Assembly: GCF_030269125.1 (NCBI RefSeq)
Contig: NZ_BSSM01000025.1
Span: forward strand, 1 to 64,000
Length of the DNA: 64,000 nucleotides
Reading direction: 5' to 3'
Source: Streptomyces hygroscopicus subsp. hygroscopicus
GTDB lineage: Bacteria; Actinomycetota; Actinomycetes; Streptomycetales; Streptomycetaceae
The number at the start of each line of letters is the position of its first letter. Position 1 is the first letter of the stretch. Both the position numbers and the translations under genes were made by a program. Of the stretch, positions 1-7,268 are shown one piece after another. Below the pieces are notes generated by a model. That model saw nothing but the letters and a program-made list of their open reading frames with translations. It had not been told where the DNA came from and made no database searches.

Positions 1-260
1 TCTTCGACATACTCCGCAAGACCGAGCCGGGCCGCGGCGGGGAGATCCAGCTGACCGACGCGCTCCAGCAGCTCGCCGACGACGAGAAGCTCGGCGGCCC
101 GGTGCACGGCGTCGTCTTCCAGGGCCGTCGCTACGACACCGGCGACCGAGGAGACTACCTGCGTGCCATTGTCAGGCTCGCGTGCGAACGTGAGGACCTG
201 GGCCCGGAGTTCCGCACCTGGCTCCGCAGTTACGTAGCCGAGGAGATGGAGCAGAGTTGA
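1..260 (+). CDS. galU: UTP-glucose-1-phosphate uridylyltransferase, C-terminal end
   Basis: The 3' end of a gene whose start lies outside the window; codons are read from base 3 to TGA at 258-260. GalU makes UDP-glucose from UTP and glucose-1-phosphate in the cytoplasm, for glycans and for the Leloir pathway. The visible tail carries the GalU C-terminal pattern: a stretch reading GEIQLTDAL, then QGRRYDTGDRGDYLRAIV, then a short acidic helix. It overlaps the next start (TTG at 257) by 4 bases, so the two genes are probably translationally coupled. The N-terminal nucleotide-binding half cannot be checked here. Confidence 0.85.
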   Translation, partial: FDILRKTEPGRGGEIQLTDALQQLADDEKLGGPVHGVVFQGRRYDTGDRGDYLRAIVRLACEREDLGPEFRTWLRSYVAEEMEQS

Positions 261-1579
261 GCAACGCCGCGACCCGCCCGACCGGCGAAGACGACCTGTG
301 GTCGGTGGACCGGCACCTGGAGGACATCCTCTCCGCCGTCCAGCCCCTGGAGCCCATCGAACTCCAACTGCTCGACGCCCAGGGCTGCGTCCTGGTCGAG
401 GACGTCACGGTGCCGGTGTCGCTGCCGCCCTTCGACAACAGCTCGATGGACGGGTACGCGGTGCGCGTCGCGGACGTCGCGGGCGCGAGCGAGGAGTTCC
501 CGGCCGTCCTGGAGGTCGTCGGGGACGTCGCGGCCGGCGCGGACGACCCGGTGCGGGTCGGACCCGGCCAGGCCGCCCGGATCATGACCGGCGCCCCGCT
601 GCCGCCCGGCGCCGAGGCCGTCGTCCCCGTCGAGTGGACCGACGGCGGGCTCGGCGAGGGCCCGGCCGGCGGCATGCGCGCCCGCAGCCTCGCCCCCGAG
701 GACGCCGAGGGGCAGGTGCGCGTGCACCGGCCCGTCGAGGCGCGCGCGCATGTGCGGTCCGAGGGCAGCGACGTGAAGGCCGGCGACCGCGCCCTGGAGG
801 CCGGTACGATCCTCGGCCCGCCGCAGATCGCCCTGCTCGCCGCGATCGGCCGCGGCACGGTGCGGGTGCGCCCGCGTCCGCGCGTGGTCGTCGTCTCCAC
901 CGGCAGCGAACTCGTCCAGCCCGGCGAGCAGCTGGGCCGCGGCCGGATCTACGACTCCAACAGCTTCGCCCTCACCGCCGCGGCGCGGGACGCGGGTGCC
1001 ATCGCCTACCGGGTGGGCGCCGTCGCCGACGACGCCGAGACCCTGCGCTCGACCATCGAGGACCAGCTGATCCGCGCCGACCTGCTGGTCACCACGGGCG
1101 GCGTGAGCGTCGGGGCGTACGACGTGGTCAAGGAGGCGCTGGCGGACGTCGGCGACGAGGACGTGCCGGGCGGCGGCGTCGAGTTCCGCAGGCTCGCCAT
1201 GCAGCCCGGCAAGCCCCAGGGCTTCGGCTCCATCGGCCCCGACCACACGCCCCTGCTGGCGCTGCCCGGCAACCCCGTGTCGTCGTACGTCTCCTTCGAG
1301 CTGTTCGTCCGCCCCGCGATCCGCGCCCTGATGGGTCTCACCGATCTGCACCGGCCGCGCGTGCGGGCCACGCTCAGGGCCGACAAGGCGCTGCGCTCCC
1401 CGAAGGGCCGCCGGCAGTTCCTGCGGGGGCGGTACGCGGACGGGGAGGTCACCCCGGTGGGCGGCGCGGGCTCGCACCTGGTGGCGGCGCTGGCGCACGC
1501 GGACGCGCTGATCGTCGTGCCCGAGGACACGGAGTCCGTCGAGCCCGGCACCGAGGTGGAGGTCGTACCGCTCGGCTGA
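257..1579 (+). CDS. moeA: MoeA/gephyrin-like molybdopterin molybdenumtransferase (possible Glp divisome protein)
   Basis: 440 residues from a TTG start that overlaps the galU stop. MoeA inserts molybdate into adenylylated molybdopterin. Family marks are present: LPPFDNSSMDGYAV near residue 57, the central domain motif TTGGVSVGAYD near 278, MQPGKPQGFG near 315 and LPGNPVSSY near 335. The neighbours moaC and a MogA-like gene support a cofactor role. However, the gene also sits in the galU - moeA - acetyltransferase - membrane protein order seen in Corynebacterium, where the MoeA paralogue Glp binds FtsZ and its receptor GlpR. The key acidic residues look intact, so enzyme and divisome roles cannot be separated from sequence alone. 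Confidence 0.85.
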   Translation: MSNAATRPTGEDDLWSVDRHLEDILSAVQPLEPIELQLLDAQGCVLVEDVTVPVSLPPFDNSSMDGYAVRVADVAGASEEFPAVLEVVGDVAAGADDPVRVGPGQAARIMTGAPLPPGAEAVVPVEWTDGGLGEGPAGGMRARSLAPEDAEGQVRVHRPVEARAHVRSEGSDVKAGDRALEAGTILGPPQIALLAAIGRGTVRVRPRPRVVVVSTGSELVQPGEQLGRGRIYDSNSFALTAAARDAGAIAYRVGAVADDAETLRSTIEDQLIRADLLVTTGGVSVGAYDVVKEALADVGDEDVPGGGVEFRRLAMQPGKPQGFGSIGPDHTPLLALPGNPVSSYVSFELFVRPAIRALMGLTDLHRPRVRATLRADKALRSPKGRRQFLRGRYADGEVTPVGGAGSHLVAALAHADALIVVPEDTESVEPGTEVEVVPLG

Positions 1580-1683
1580 GGTACGTCCTGGGCGGCTGCG
1601 CGAGGCTACTTGGCGGTACCGTGTCGCGCACAGCAGGCCCGCGCACCGCACGGCGCGGGCCCGGACCGGGAGCGCCGCACAGC

Positions 1684-2196
1684 ATGACCGAACCGTCCCG
1701 GGGGCAGACCCCCGGACCCTCCGCCCAGGACCACCTCACGCACATCGACGCGGCGGGCGCGGCCCGCATGGTCGACGTGTCCGGCAAGGACGTCACCGCG
1801 CGCACCGCGCGCGCCAGCGGCCGTGTCCTGGTCTCGCCCCGCGTGGTCGAACTGCTGCGGGGGGAGGGGGTACCCAAGGGGGACGCGCTGGCCACCGCGC
1901 GGATCGCGGGCATCATGGGCGCCAAGCGCACCCCGGATCTGATCCCGCTGTGCCACCCGTTGTCGGTGTCGGGTGTGAAACTGGATCTGTCGGTCGCGGA
2001 CGACGCCGTCGAGATCCTTGCCACCGTGAAGACCACGGACCGCACGGGCGTCGAGATGGAGGCCCTCACCGCGGTGACGGTCGCCGCGCTCACCGTGATC
2101 GACATGGTCAAGGCGGTCGACAAGGGAGCGGTCATCACGGACGTACGCGTGGAGGAGAAGACGGGCGGCAAGTCGGGCGACTGGAGCCGGGCATGA
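1684..2196 (+). CDS. moaC: Cyclic pyranopterin monophosphate synthase MoaC
   Basis: 170 residues, ATG start. MoaC converts the MoaA product 3',8-cyclo-GTP into cyclic pyranopterin monophosphate, an early step of molybdenum cofactor synthesis in the cytoplasm. The sequence shows the family core: LTHIDAAGAARMVDVSGKD at the N-terminus, KRTPDLIPLCHPL in the middle, TGVEMEALTAV and a C-terminal DMVKAVDKGA. The catalytic Lys-rich segment and the metal/substrate His of CHPL are present. It lies 104 bases after moeA and overlaps the next start by 4 bases (ATGA). MoaA and MoaD/E are not in this window. Confidence 0.95.
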   Translation: MTEPSRGQTPGPSAQDHLTHIDAAGAARMVDVSGKDVTARTARASGRVLVSPRVVELLRGEGVPKGDALATARIAGIMGAKRTPDLIPLCHPLSVSGVKLDLSVADDAVEILATVKTTDRTGVEMEALTAVTVAALTVIDMVKAVDKGAVITDVRVEEKTGGKSGDWSRA

Positions 2197-2693
2197 GCTA
2201 CCGCGCCCTGGTGATCACCGCCTCCAACCGGGCCGCCGCCGGGGTCTACGAGGACAGGGGCGGCCCGCTGGTCGCGGACGGCCTCGCGCGCCTCGGCTTC
2301 GCCGTGGACGGCCCCCGGGTCGTGCCCGACGGGGAACCGGTCGAGGCCGCCCTGCGCGAGGGCGCGGCGGCCGGGTACGACGCGATCGTCACCACCGGCG
2401 GCACCGGCCTCACCCCGACCGACCGCACCCCCGAGGCGACCCGCGCCGTCATCGACCACGAGGTACCGGGCATCGCCGAGGCCATCCGGGCGTTCGGGAT
2501 GGGCAAGGTGCCGACCGCCGCGCTGTCCCGGGGCATCGCCGGGGTCGCGGGCCGGACCCTGATCGTCAACCTGCCGGGGTCCACGGGCGGGGTGAAGGAC
2601 GGCCTCGCCGTCCTGGAGCCCCTGCTGGCCCACGCCGTCGACCAGATCCGCGGCGGCGACCACGCCAGACCCGGTACGGGGGGTGCGAGCTGA
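2193..2693 (+). CDS. mogA: MogA/MoaB-type molybdopterin adenylyltransferase
   Basis: 166 residues, ATG overlapping the moaC stop. The family adenylylates molybdopterin so that MoeA can add molybdate. The MoCF-binding fold motif TTGGTGLTPTDRTPEATRAV is near residue 70 and a second conserved loop, NLPGSTGGVKDGLAVLEPLL, near 128. Together with moaC and moeA it forms the late part of the cofactor pathway. MoaB and MogA cannot be separated by eye, so the symbol is a family label. Confidence 0.85.
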   Translation: MSYRALVITASNRAAAGVYEDRGGPLVADGLARLGFAVDGPRVVPDGEPVEAALREGAAAGYDAIVTTGGTGLTPTDRTPEATRAVIDHEVPGIAEAIRAFGMGKVPTAALSRGIAGVAGRTLIVNLPGSTGGVKDGLAVLEPLLAHAVDQIRGGDHARPGTGGAS

Positions 2694-2713
2694 ACGCGTC
2701 CACCTGGCCGGTC

Positions 2714-3334
2714 GTGCTGGCGGACGGCGATGTCGTCCTCCGGCCGATAAAGCTGCGCGACCAGCGGGAGTGGCGCGAGGTGAACCGGCGCAACCGCGAC
2801 TGGCTGCGCCCGTGGGAGGCCACGATCCCGCCGCCCACCCCGAGCGGCCCGGTCGCGCACCGGCCGACCTACCGGCAGATGGTCCGGCACCTGCGCCGCG
2901 AGGCGCACGCGGGCCGGATGCTGCCCTTCGTCATCGAGTACCAGGGGCGCCTGGTCGGGCAGTTGACGGTCGCCGGGATCACCTGGGGCTCGATGTGCTC
3001 GGGGCACGTCGGCTACTGGGTGGACGAGTCGGTGGCCGGGCGCGGGGTGATGCCGACGGCCGTCGCGCTGGCGGTCGACCACTGTTTCCGCACCGTCGGG
3101 CTGCACCGCATCGAGGTGTGCATTCGCCCCGAGAACCGGCCCAGCCGCCGGGTGGTGGAGAAACTCGGATTCCGCGAGGAGGGGCTGCGCCCGCGTTATC
3201 TGCACATCGACGGCGCCTGGCGCGACCATCTGGTCTTCGCGCTCACCGCGGAGGAGGTGCCGGACGGGCTCCTCGGGCGCTGGCGGCGGGCGCGCTCCAC
3301 GTCGCAGGGGCCGCGAAATCCACAGAACACGTAA
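2714..3334 (+). CDS. GNAT family N-acetyltransferase (RimJ-like)
   Basis: About 206 residues with the RimJ/RimL acetyltransferase fold: an early VVLRPIKLRDQREW segment, a strand VGQLTVAGITWGS, the acetyl-CoA loop around VDESVAGRGVMPTAV and the C-terminal RVVEKLGFREEGLRPRY typical of ribosomal-protein or peptide N-acetyltransferases. GTG at 2714 is chosen as start; a CTG just after the previous stop (2690) would add eight residues and cannot be excluded. In corynebacteria a rimJ-like gene lies between glp and its receptor gene, and the same position is seen here. The substrate is unknown. Confidence 0.8.
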   Translation: MLADGDVVLRPIKLRDQREWREVNRRNRDWLRPWEATIPPPTPSGPVAHRPTYRQMVRHLRREAHAGRMLPFVIEYQGRLVGQLTVAGITWGSMCSGHVGYWVDESVAGRGVMPTAVALAVDHCFRTVGLHRIEVCIRPENRPSRRVVEKLGFREEGLRPRYLHIDGAWRDHLVFALTAEEVPDGLLGRWRRARSTSQGPRNPQNT

Positions 3335-3511
3335 TTGAATATTTGTTCGAAATTGATCGGCCGCCGACCGCCCTGTGGCATTGAATTACCCCGCAGGGAG
3401 GGTCCGCTGATCGCATCGGTCGCAAAAAATGCTGGAAATATCAGCCAGATCGTGCGACACACCGGCCCAATTGGCCGATGCCTCAAGCCAAACCCCTCTA
3501 CCGTGTGAGGC
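3335..3511. promoter_or_regulatory. AT-rich intergenic region before sepX
   Basis: A 177-base gap that is much richer in A and T than its surroundings (for example AATTGAATATTTG near 3332-3345 and CGCAAAAAATGC near 3421-3432). It probably holds the sepX promoter and perhaps a terminator for the moa genes. A weak dyad CGGCC-CAATT-GGCCG lies near 3463-3477. No convincing -35/-10 pair with normal spacing was found. Confidence 0.4.
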
Positions 3512-4684
3512 GTGAGCAGCAGCGGCCTCATCTACGCAGTCATTGTCGGGGCCTGGGCCGCCTACTTGGTGCCGATGTGGCTCCGTAGGCAGGACGAGCT
3601 GAACGAGGCCCGTCCGACGGAACGCTTCAGCACCGCCATCCGGCTGCTGTCCGGACGGGCGGGGATGGAGCGCCGATACGCCAAGGACCTGCGGGCGCGC
3701 TCCACCCGGGAGGGGGAGCCGGACGCCGTCGATCCGGACGCCGTCACCGATTCGGTGGACGTCCGGGCCTTCGCCGTGCCTCCGACCCGCCGTCAGGTCA
3801 CGGTGGAGGGCGGGCCCGAGGCGTCCCGGAACCCGGAACCCGAGCGGGCCCAGACCCCCGCGGTCGTCGCGGGCCCGGCACAGCAGCACGCGCCCGCGCC
3901 CCGACGCAGCCCCTCGGCACAGGCGGCCGCAGCGCGCGCCCGGCGCACGAAGGTGCTCGCGCGCCGCCGGCGCACCACGGTGCTGCTCTTCCTCGCCTTC
4001 ACCGTCGGCGCGATCGTCGCCGCCGTCGGCGGCCTCGCCTTCCTGTGGGCGCCCGCCGCGCCGGCCGTGCTCCTCAGTGCGTACATCGCCTATCTGCGCG
4101 TCCAGGAACGCCGCCGTTTCGCCTACCAGATGGACCGCCGCCGCGCCGAGGCCGCCGCCCAGCGGCTGCGCGAGCGCCAGCCGCGCCGGCGTGTGACCCC
4201 GGAGGCCGCCCACGCAGCCGACGAACCGGAGGAGGCCACGGGGACCGACACGGACCCCGGCCTCTCCACCCTCGCCGCCGACCGGCGCGCCCTGGTCGAG
4301 CAGACCGACCACGCCGAGTGGGTCGACCAGCAGCGCGAGCGGCAGCGGCGGCCGGGACACGGGGACAGCTGGGACCCGGTGCCGGTGCCCCTGCCCACGT
4401 ACGTGACCGCGCCGGTCGCGCCCCGGGCCACCTCCGGCGTCGACCTGGGCGGGCCCGACACCTGGAGCTCGGCACGGTCCAGCTCGGTCGCCCCCGAGCA
4501 GGAGGCGAACCGGCCGCCCGCGGCCGAGGAGGACGAGCCGCCGGCGGCCTCGGCGGACCGGCCGGCCGACGGCCGCGGCGACGCCCGCCGTGCCGCCTCC
4601 GCCCGCCGGTCCCGGGAGCGCGGCCGCACCCCGCTCTTCGACCAGTACGAGGACGGGGACCGTCCGCGCGCCGCCAACGAGTGA
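3512..4684 (+). CDS. sepX: Actinobacterial membrane division protein SepX/GlpR
   Basis: 390 residues, GTG start. One N-terminal membrane helix (residues 5-24) is followed by a conserved cytoplasmic stretch (RRQDELNEARPTERFSTAIR, 25-44), a disordered charged region, two adjacent membrane helices (about 155-178 and 181-196), an Arg/Glu-rich probable coiled coil with many EERRRFAYQ-like repeats, and a disordered acidic tail. This architecture and the opening LIYAVIVGAWAAYLVPMWLRR match SepX of Streptomyces, which stabilises FtsZ rings and hyphal cross-walls, and GlpR, the corynebacterial receptor for the MoeA-like Glp. The identification rests on remembered architecture plus neighbourhood. Confidence 0.8.
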   Translation: MSSSGLIYAVIVGAWAAYLVPMWLRRQDELNEARPTERFSTAIRLLSGRAGMERRYAKDLRARSTREGEPDAVDPDAVTDSVDVRAFAVPPTRRQVTVEGGPEASRNPEPERAQTPAVVAGPAQQHAPAPRRSPSAQAAAARARRTKVLARRRRTTVLLFLAFTVGAIVAAVGGLAFLWAPAAPAVLLSAYIAYLRVQERRRFAYQMDRRRAEAAAQRLRERQPRRRVTPEAAHAADEPEEATGTDTDPGLSTLAADRRALVEQTDHAEWVDQQRERQRRPGHGDSWDPVPVPLPTYVTAPVAPRATSGVDLGGPDTWSSARSSSVAPEQEANRPPAAEEDEPPAASADRPADGRGDARRAASARRSRERGRTPLFDQYEDGDRPRAANE

Positions 4685-4775
4685 CGGCCGCCGTGTCCGG
4701 GAAGCCACCCCTGACCAGTTCGGGAACGGATTTCCAAGCACCCCGATCGGGATGCTAGAGTTTCACTCGTTGCAA

Positions 4776-4849
4776 GGGCCTGTGGCGCAGTCCGGTAGCG
4801 CACCTCGTTCGCATCGAGGGGGCCAGGGGTTCAAATCCCCTCAGGTCCA
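4776..4849 (+). tRNA. tRNA-Ala(CGC)
   Basis: A 74-base cloverleaf. The acceptor arm GGGCCTG pairs with CAGGTCC (one G-U pair), the D-arm is GCGC...GCGC, the anticodon stem CCTCG/CGAGG encloses loop TTCGCAT (anticodon CGC, alanine), and the T-arm is AGGGG-TTCAAAT-CCCCT. The discriminator base is A and CCA is not encoded. It follows sepX by about 90 bases. Confidence 0.92.
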
Positions 4850-4856
4850 CGCAGCT

Positions 4857-4890
4857 CAGAGCCCCGGTCGGGAAACCGACCGGGGCTCTG
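4857..4890 (+). terminator. Terminator after tRNA-Ala
   Basis: A perfect 15-base-pair stem (CAGAGCCCCGGTCGG with its complement) closed by a GAAA tetraloop, starting 7 bases after the tRNA. There is no U-run, as is usual for Streptomyces terminators. The rest of the gap to 5098 shows no gene or motif. Confidence 0.8.
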
Positions 4891-5098
4891 ACACGTTGAT
4901 GGCAATTCGCCCGCCGCGTGCGGAAGTCGGCCGGGCCACCAGGGCGGACGCCCGTCGGCGCGGCGTGAGATCCCGTCGGGGTCGCGGGGCCCGGGGCGCA
5001 CCGCTGCGGCGCTGTCGTCACGTGCCGACTCCCCCGCGCGGGGACCGGTCGGCCGCAGAGCGCCGTTGCTCGGAGCCGACCCGATCCGGGGGAAAGTC

Positions 5099-5575
5099 CT
5101 AGAGGGCCTTCGCGAAGCAGCGGCTCTCCTCGTGGAAGCGGTAGAAGCCGAACTTGGGGCAGGGCGCGTAGCCGCTGGAGGCGTACAGGGCGATGGCCTC
5201 CGGCTGCTTGGTGCCCGTCTCCAGGACCATGCGCAGGCGCCCGGCCGCGCGGGCGTCCTCCTCCAGGGTCGCCAGGATCCGGCGGGCCAGGCCGCGACCG
5301 CGCATCTCCTCGATCACGTACATGCGCTTCAGCTCGGCGTCGCCGTCCGCGTAGCCCTCGTCGTTGAGTTCCTGGCTGCGCCAGCCGCCGGTGGCCACCG
5401 GGCGGTCGGACTCGTCGTACGCGATCAGGTACACGCCCCGGGGCGGGAGGAAGTCCTCCGGGGTGAGGAAGGTCTCGTCGCCGTCGTCGCCGTACCGGAG
5501 GGCGTACTCGGCCTGCACCGCGTCGTTCAGCTTCATGGCGTCAGGGTGGTCGAAACGTACGCGGCGAAGGTTCAT
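5099..5575 (-). CDS. GNAT family N-acetyltransferase
   Basis: 158 residues; ATG at 5575 gives MNLRRVRFDHPDAMKL, and no upstream start in the frame looks better. The acetyl-CoA site is visible as LKRMYVIEEMRGRGLARRILATLE (about residues 81-104), followed by LETGTKQPEAIALYASSGY and CPKFGFYRFHEESRCFAK, the usual end of small-molecule acetyltransferases. Its start lies 76 bases from the divergent exonuclease III gene, so the two share a promoter region. The substrate is unknown. Confidence 0.85.
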   Translation of the reverse strand: MNLRRVRFDHPDAMKLNDAVQAEYALRYGDDGDETFLTPEDFLPPRGVYLIAYDESDRPVATGGWRSQELNDEGYADGDAELKRMYVIEEMRGRGLARRILATLEEDARAAGRLRMVLETGTKQPEAIALYASSGYAPCPKFGFYRFHEESRCFAKAL

Positions 5576-5651
5576 CTGGGCATCGCGCTTCCGTGCGGGA
5601 GGGACCCCTCGGTCGTGAGGGCTGCGTCCAGTGTGCCGGTATCGTGCTTCG

Positions 5652-6455
5652 GTGCTGACTGTGACCTCGGTGAACGTGAACGGACTGCGGGCCGCCGCCA
5701 AGAAGGGCTTCGTGCCCTGGCTGGCCGCCACGGAGGCGGACGTCGTGTGCCTCCAGGAGGTGCGCGCCGAGCCGCACCAGCTGCCCGAGGAGGTGCGGCA
5801 GCCCGACGGCTGGCATGTCGTGCACGCCCCGGCCGCCGCCAAGGGGCGCGCGGGCGTCTCCCTGTACACCCGGCGTGAGCCCGACCGGACCCGGGTCGGC
5901 TTCGGTTCCGCCGAGTTCGACGGCAGCGGACGCTACGTCGAGGCGGACCTGCCCGGCGTCACCGTCGCCTCCCTCTACCTGCCCTCCGGAGAGGTCGGCA
6001 CCGAGCGGCAGGACGAGAAGACCCGCTTCATGGCGGAGTTCCTCGTCCACCTCAAGGCGCTGCGCGAACGGGCCGCCGCCGAGGGGCGCGAGGTGGTCGT
6101 CTGCGGCGACTGGAACATCGCCCACCGCGAGGCCGACCTCAGGAACTGGCGCGGCAACACCAAGAACTCCGGCTTCCTGCCCGAGGAGCGCGCCTGGCTC
6201 GGCCAGGTGTTCGCACCGGAGGACGGCGGCTACGTCGACGTCGTACGCACCCTGCACCCGGACGCCGACGGCCCCTACACGTGGTGGTCGTACCGGGGGC
6301 GGGCCTTCGACAACGACTCCGGATGGCGCATCGACTACCAGGCGGCCACGCCGGGCCTCGCCGCGCGGGCGCTCAAGGCGCGCGTCGAGCGGGCGGCCAC
6401 GCACGCCGAGCGCTGGTCCGACCACGCGCCGGTGACCGTCGTCTACGGTCCCTAG
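5652..6455 (+). CDS. xth: Exodeoxyribonuclease III (AP endonuclease)
   Basis: 267 residues from GTG 5652; an upstream ATG (5631) would add seven residues but the family begins at LTVTSVNVNGLRAA. The enzyme cuts DNA at abasic sites and removes 3' blocks in base excision repair. The catalytic marks are in order: NVNGLR, CLQEVR (metal-binding Glu), LYLPSGE, VCGDWNIAH (Asp/Asn), an RIDY segment and the C-terminal SDHAPVTV carrying the Asp-His pair. It converges with, and overlaps by 4 bases, the MerR gene on the other strand. Confidence 0.93.
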   Translation: MLTVTSVNVNGLRAAAKKGFVPWLAATEADVVCLQEVRAEPHQLPEEVRQPDGWHVVHAPAAAKGRAGVSLYTRREPDRTRVGFGSAEFDGSGRYVEADLPGVTVASLYLPSGEVGTERQDEKTRFMAEFLVHLKALRERAAAEGREVVVCGDWNIAHREADLRNWRGNTKNSGFLPEERAWLGQVFAPEDGGYVDVVRTLHPDADGPYTWWSYRGRAFDNDSGWRIDYQAATPGLAARALKARVERAATHAERWSDHAPVTVVYGP

Positions 6456-7135
6456 TCCCCGTCCCCCTTGTTCAGCCGCCTGTCCATCGCCAGTGACAGC
6501 TCCGCCTCCACCACGCTGCGGGCCAGCGGCCGCAGGCGGTGCAGGTCCTCCTCCGGGGCGTGGCGGAGGATCAGGTCGGTGAACAGGGAGGCCAGGGCCT
6601 CGGCGTGGGCGCGGACGCGGGCGGCGGCGGAGAGCACCTCGGCGAGCGGGATGCCCTCGCGGACCAGGGCGGAGGAGACGTCCAGCAGGCGCCGGCTGAT
6701 GTGGACGATCTTGTCGCCGTCGGTGCCCAGGTAGCCGAGCTTCATCGCGGCGGCCAGGTTCTCCGGGGTGACCTCGCCCTCGAATCGGGCCGCGAGTTCC
6801 TCCGGGGTGAGGCGGACCGGTTCCTCCTCGCTGGGGGTGCCGACGCCGAGCAGGTCGGCGACGTCCCGGCCCTCGTCCAGGGCCTCCGCCAGCTCCGCGA
6901 TGCCGGTCAGCGTGTGGCCGCGCTCCAGCAGCGCCGCGATGGTGCGCAGCCGGGCCAGGTGGTGGTCGTCGTACCAGGCGATCCGGCCCTCGCGGCGGGG
7001 TGGCGGCAGCAGCTTGCGCTCGCGGTAGAAGCGCAGGGTGCGCACGGTGATGCCGGCCAGCCGCGCCAGCTCCTCCGTGCGGTACTCGCGCGGGCCCTGA
7101 CGGGTTGCCTCCGGGTTTCCTGTGTCTGCTGCCAC
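6452..7135 (-). CDS. MerR-family transcriptional regulator
   Basis: 227 residues, GTG start. The N-terminal winged helix is clear: YRTEELARLAGITVRTLRFY at about residues 18-37, then the wing and the RLRTIAALLERGHTLTGIAEL helix. The C-terminal 130 residues are alpha-helical by eye and contain no cysteine, so a metal or redox cofactor bound by Cys is unlikely; a small organic effector is more plausible. It is divergent from the Baeyer-Villiger monooxygenase operon, with 133 bases between the starts, and probably controls it through the two dyads at 7153-7195. Confidence 0.88.
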   Translation of the reverse strand: MAADTGNPEATRQGPREYRTEELARLAGITVRTLRFYRERKLLPPPRREGRIAWYDDHHLARLRTIAALLERGHTLTGIAELAEALDEGRDVADLLGVGTPSEEEPVRLTPEELAARFEGEVTPENLAAAMKLGYLGTDGDKIVHISRRLLDVSSALVREGIPLAEVLSAAARVRAHAEALASLFTDLILRHAPEEDLHRLRPLARSVVEAELSLAMDRRLNKGDGD

Positions 7136-7152
7136 GCCCGAAGCCTATGGTG

Positions 7153-7195
7153 TACCGCCGGTAACTTTCCTTCCCGCGACCCCTACCGCTCGGTA
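7153..7195. promoter_or_regulatory. Twin TACCG/CGGTA dyads, likely MerR operators
   Basis: Two inverted repeats with the same half-sites: TACCG-C-CGGTA at 7153-7163 and TACCG-CT-CGGTA at 7184-7195. Their centres are about 31.5 bases apart, three helical turns. They lie between the divergent MerR gene and the monooxygenase operon. Confidence 0.6.
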
Positions 7196-7219
7196 CGGAG
7201 CTGCTCTACAGTCCCATCG

Positions 7220-7237
7220 TGCCAGTGTTCACTGGCA
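7220..7237. promoter_or_regulatory. Perfect palindrome upstream of the monooxygenase
   Basis: TGCCAGTG-TT-CACTGGCA, eight paired bases per arm around a 2-base centre, 31 bases before the monooxygenase ATG. The half-site differs from the TACCG dyads, so a second regulator (for example a TetR-type dimer encoded elsewhere) may act here. Confidence 0.55.
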
Positions 7238-7268
7238 GTATTACTGGGCGAGGCGTGGAGGCTCCGGG

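Noticed and set aside
4891..5098. Small gene or regulatory RNA in the gap after tRNA-Ala
   Set aside because: No start with ribosome site, no codon bias and no strong hairpin beyond the tRNA terminator.
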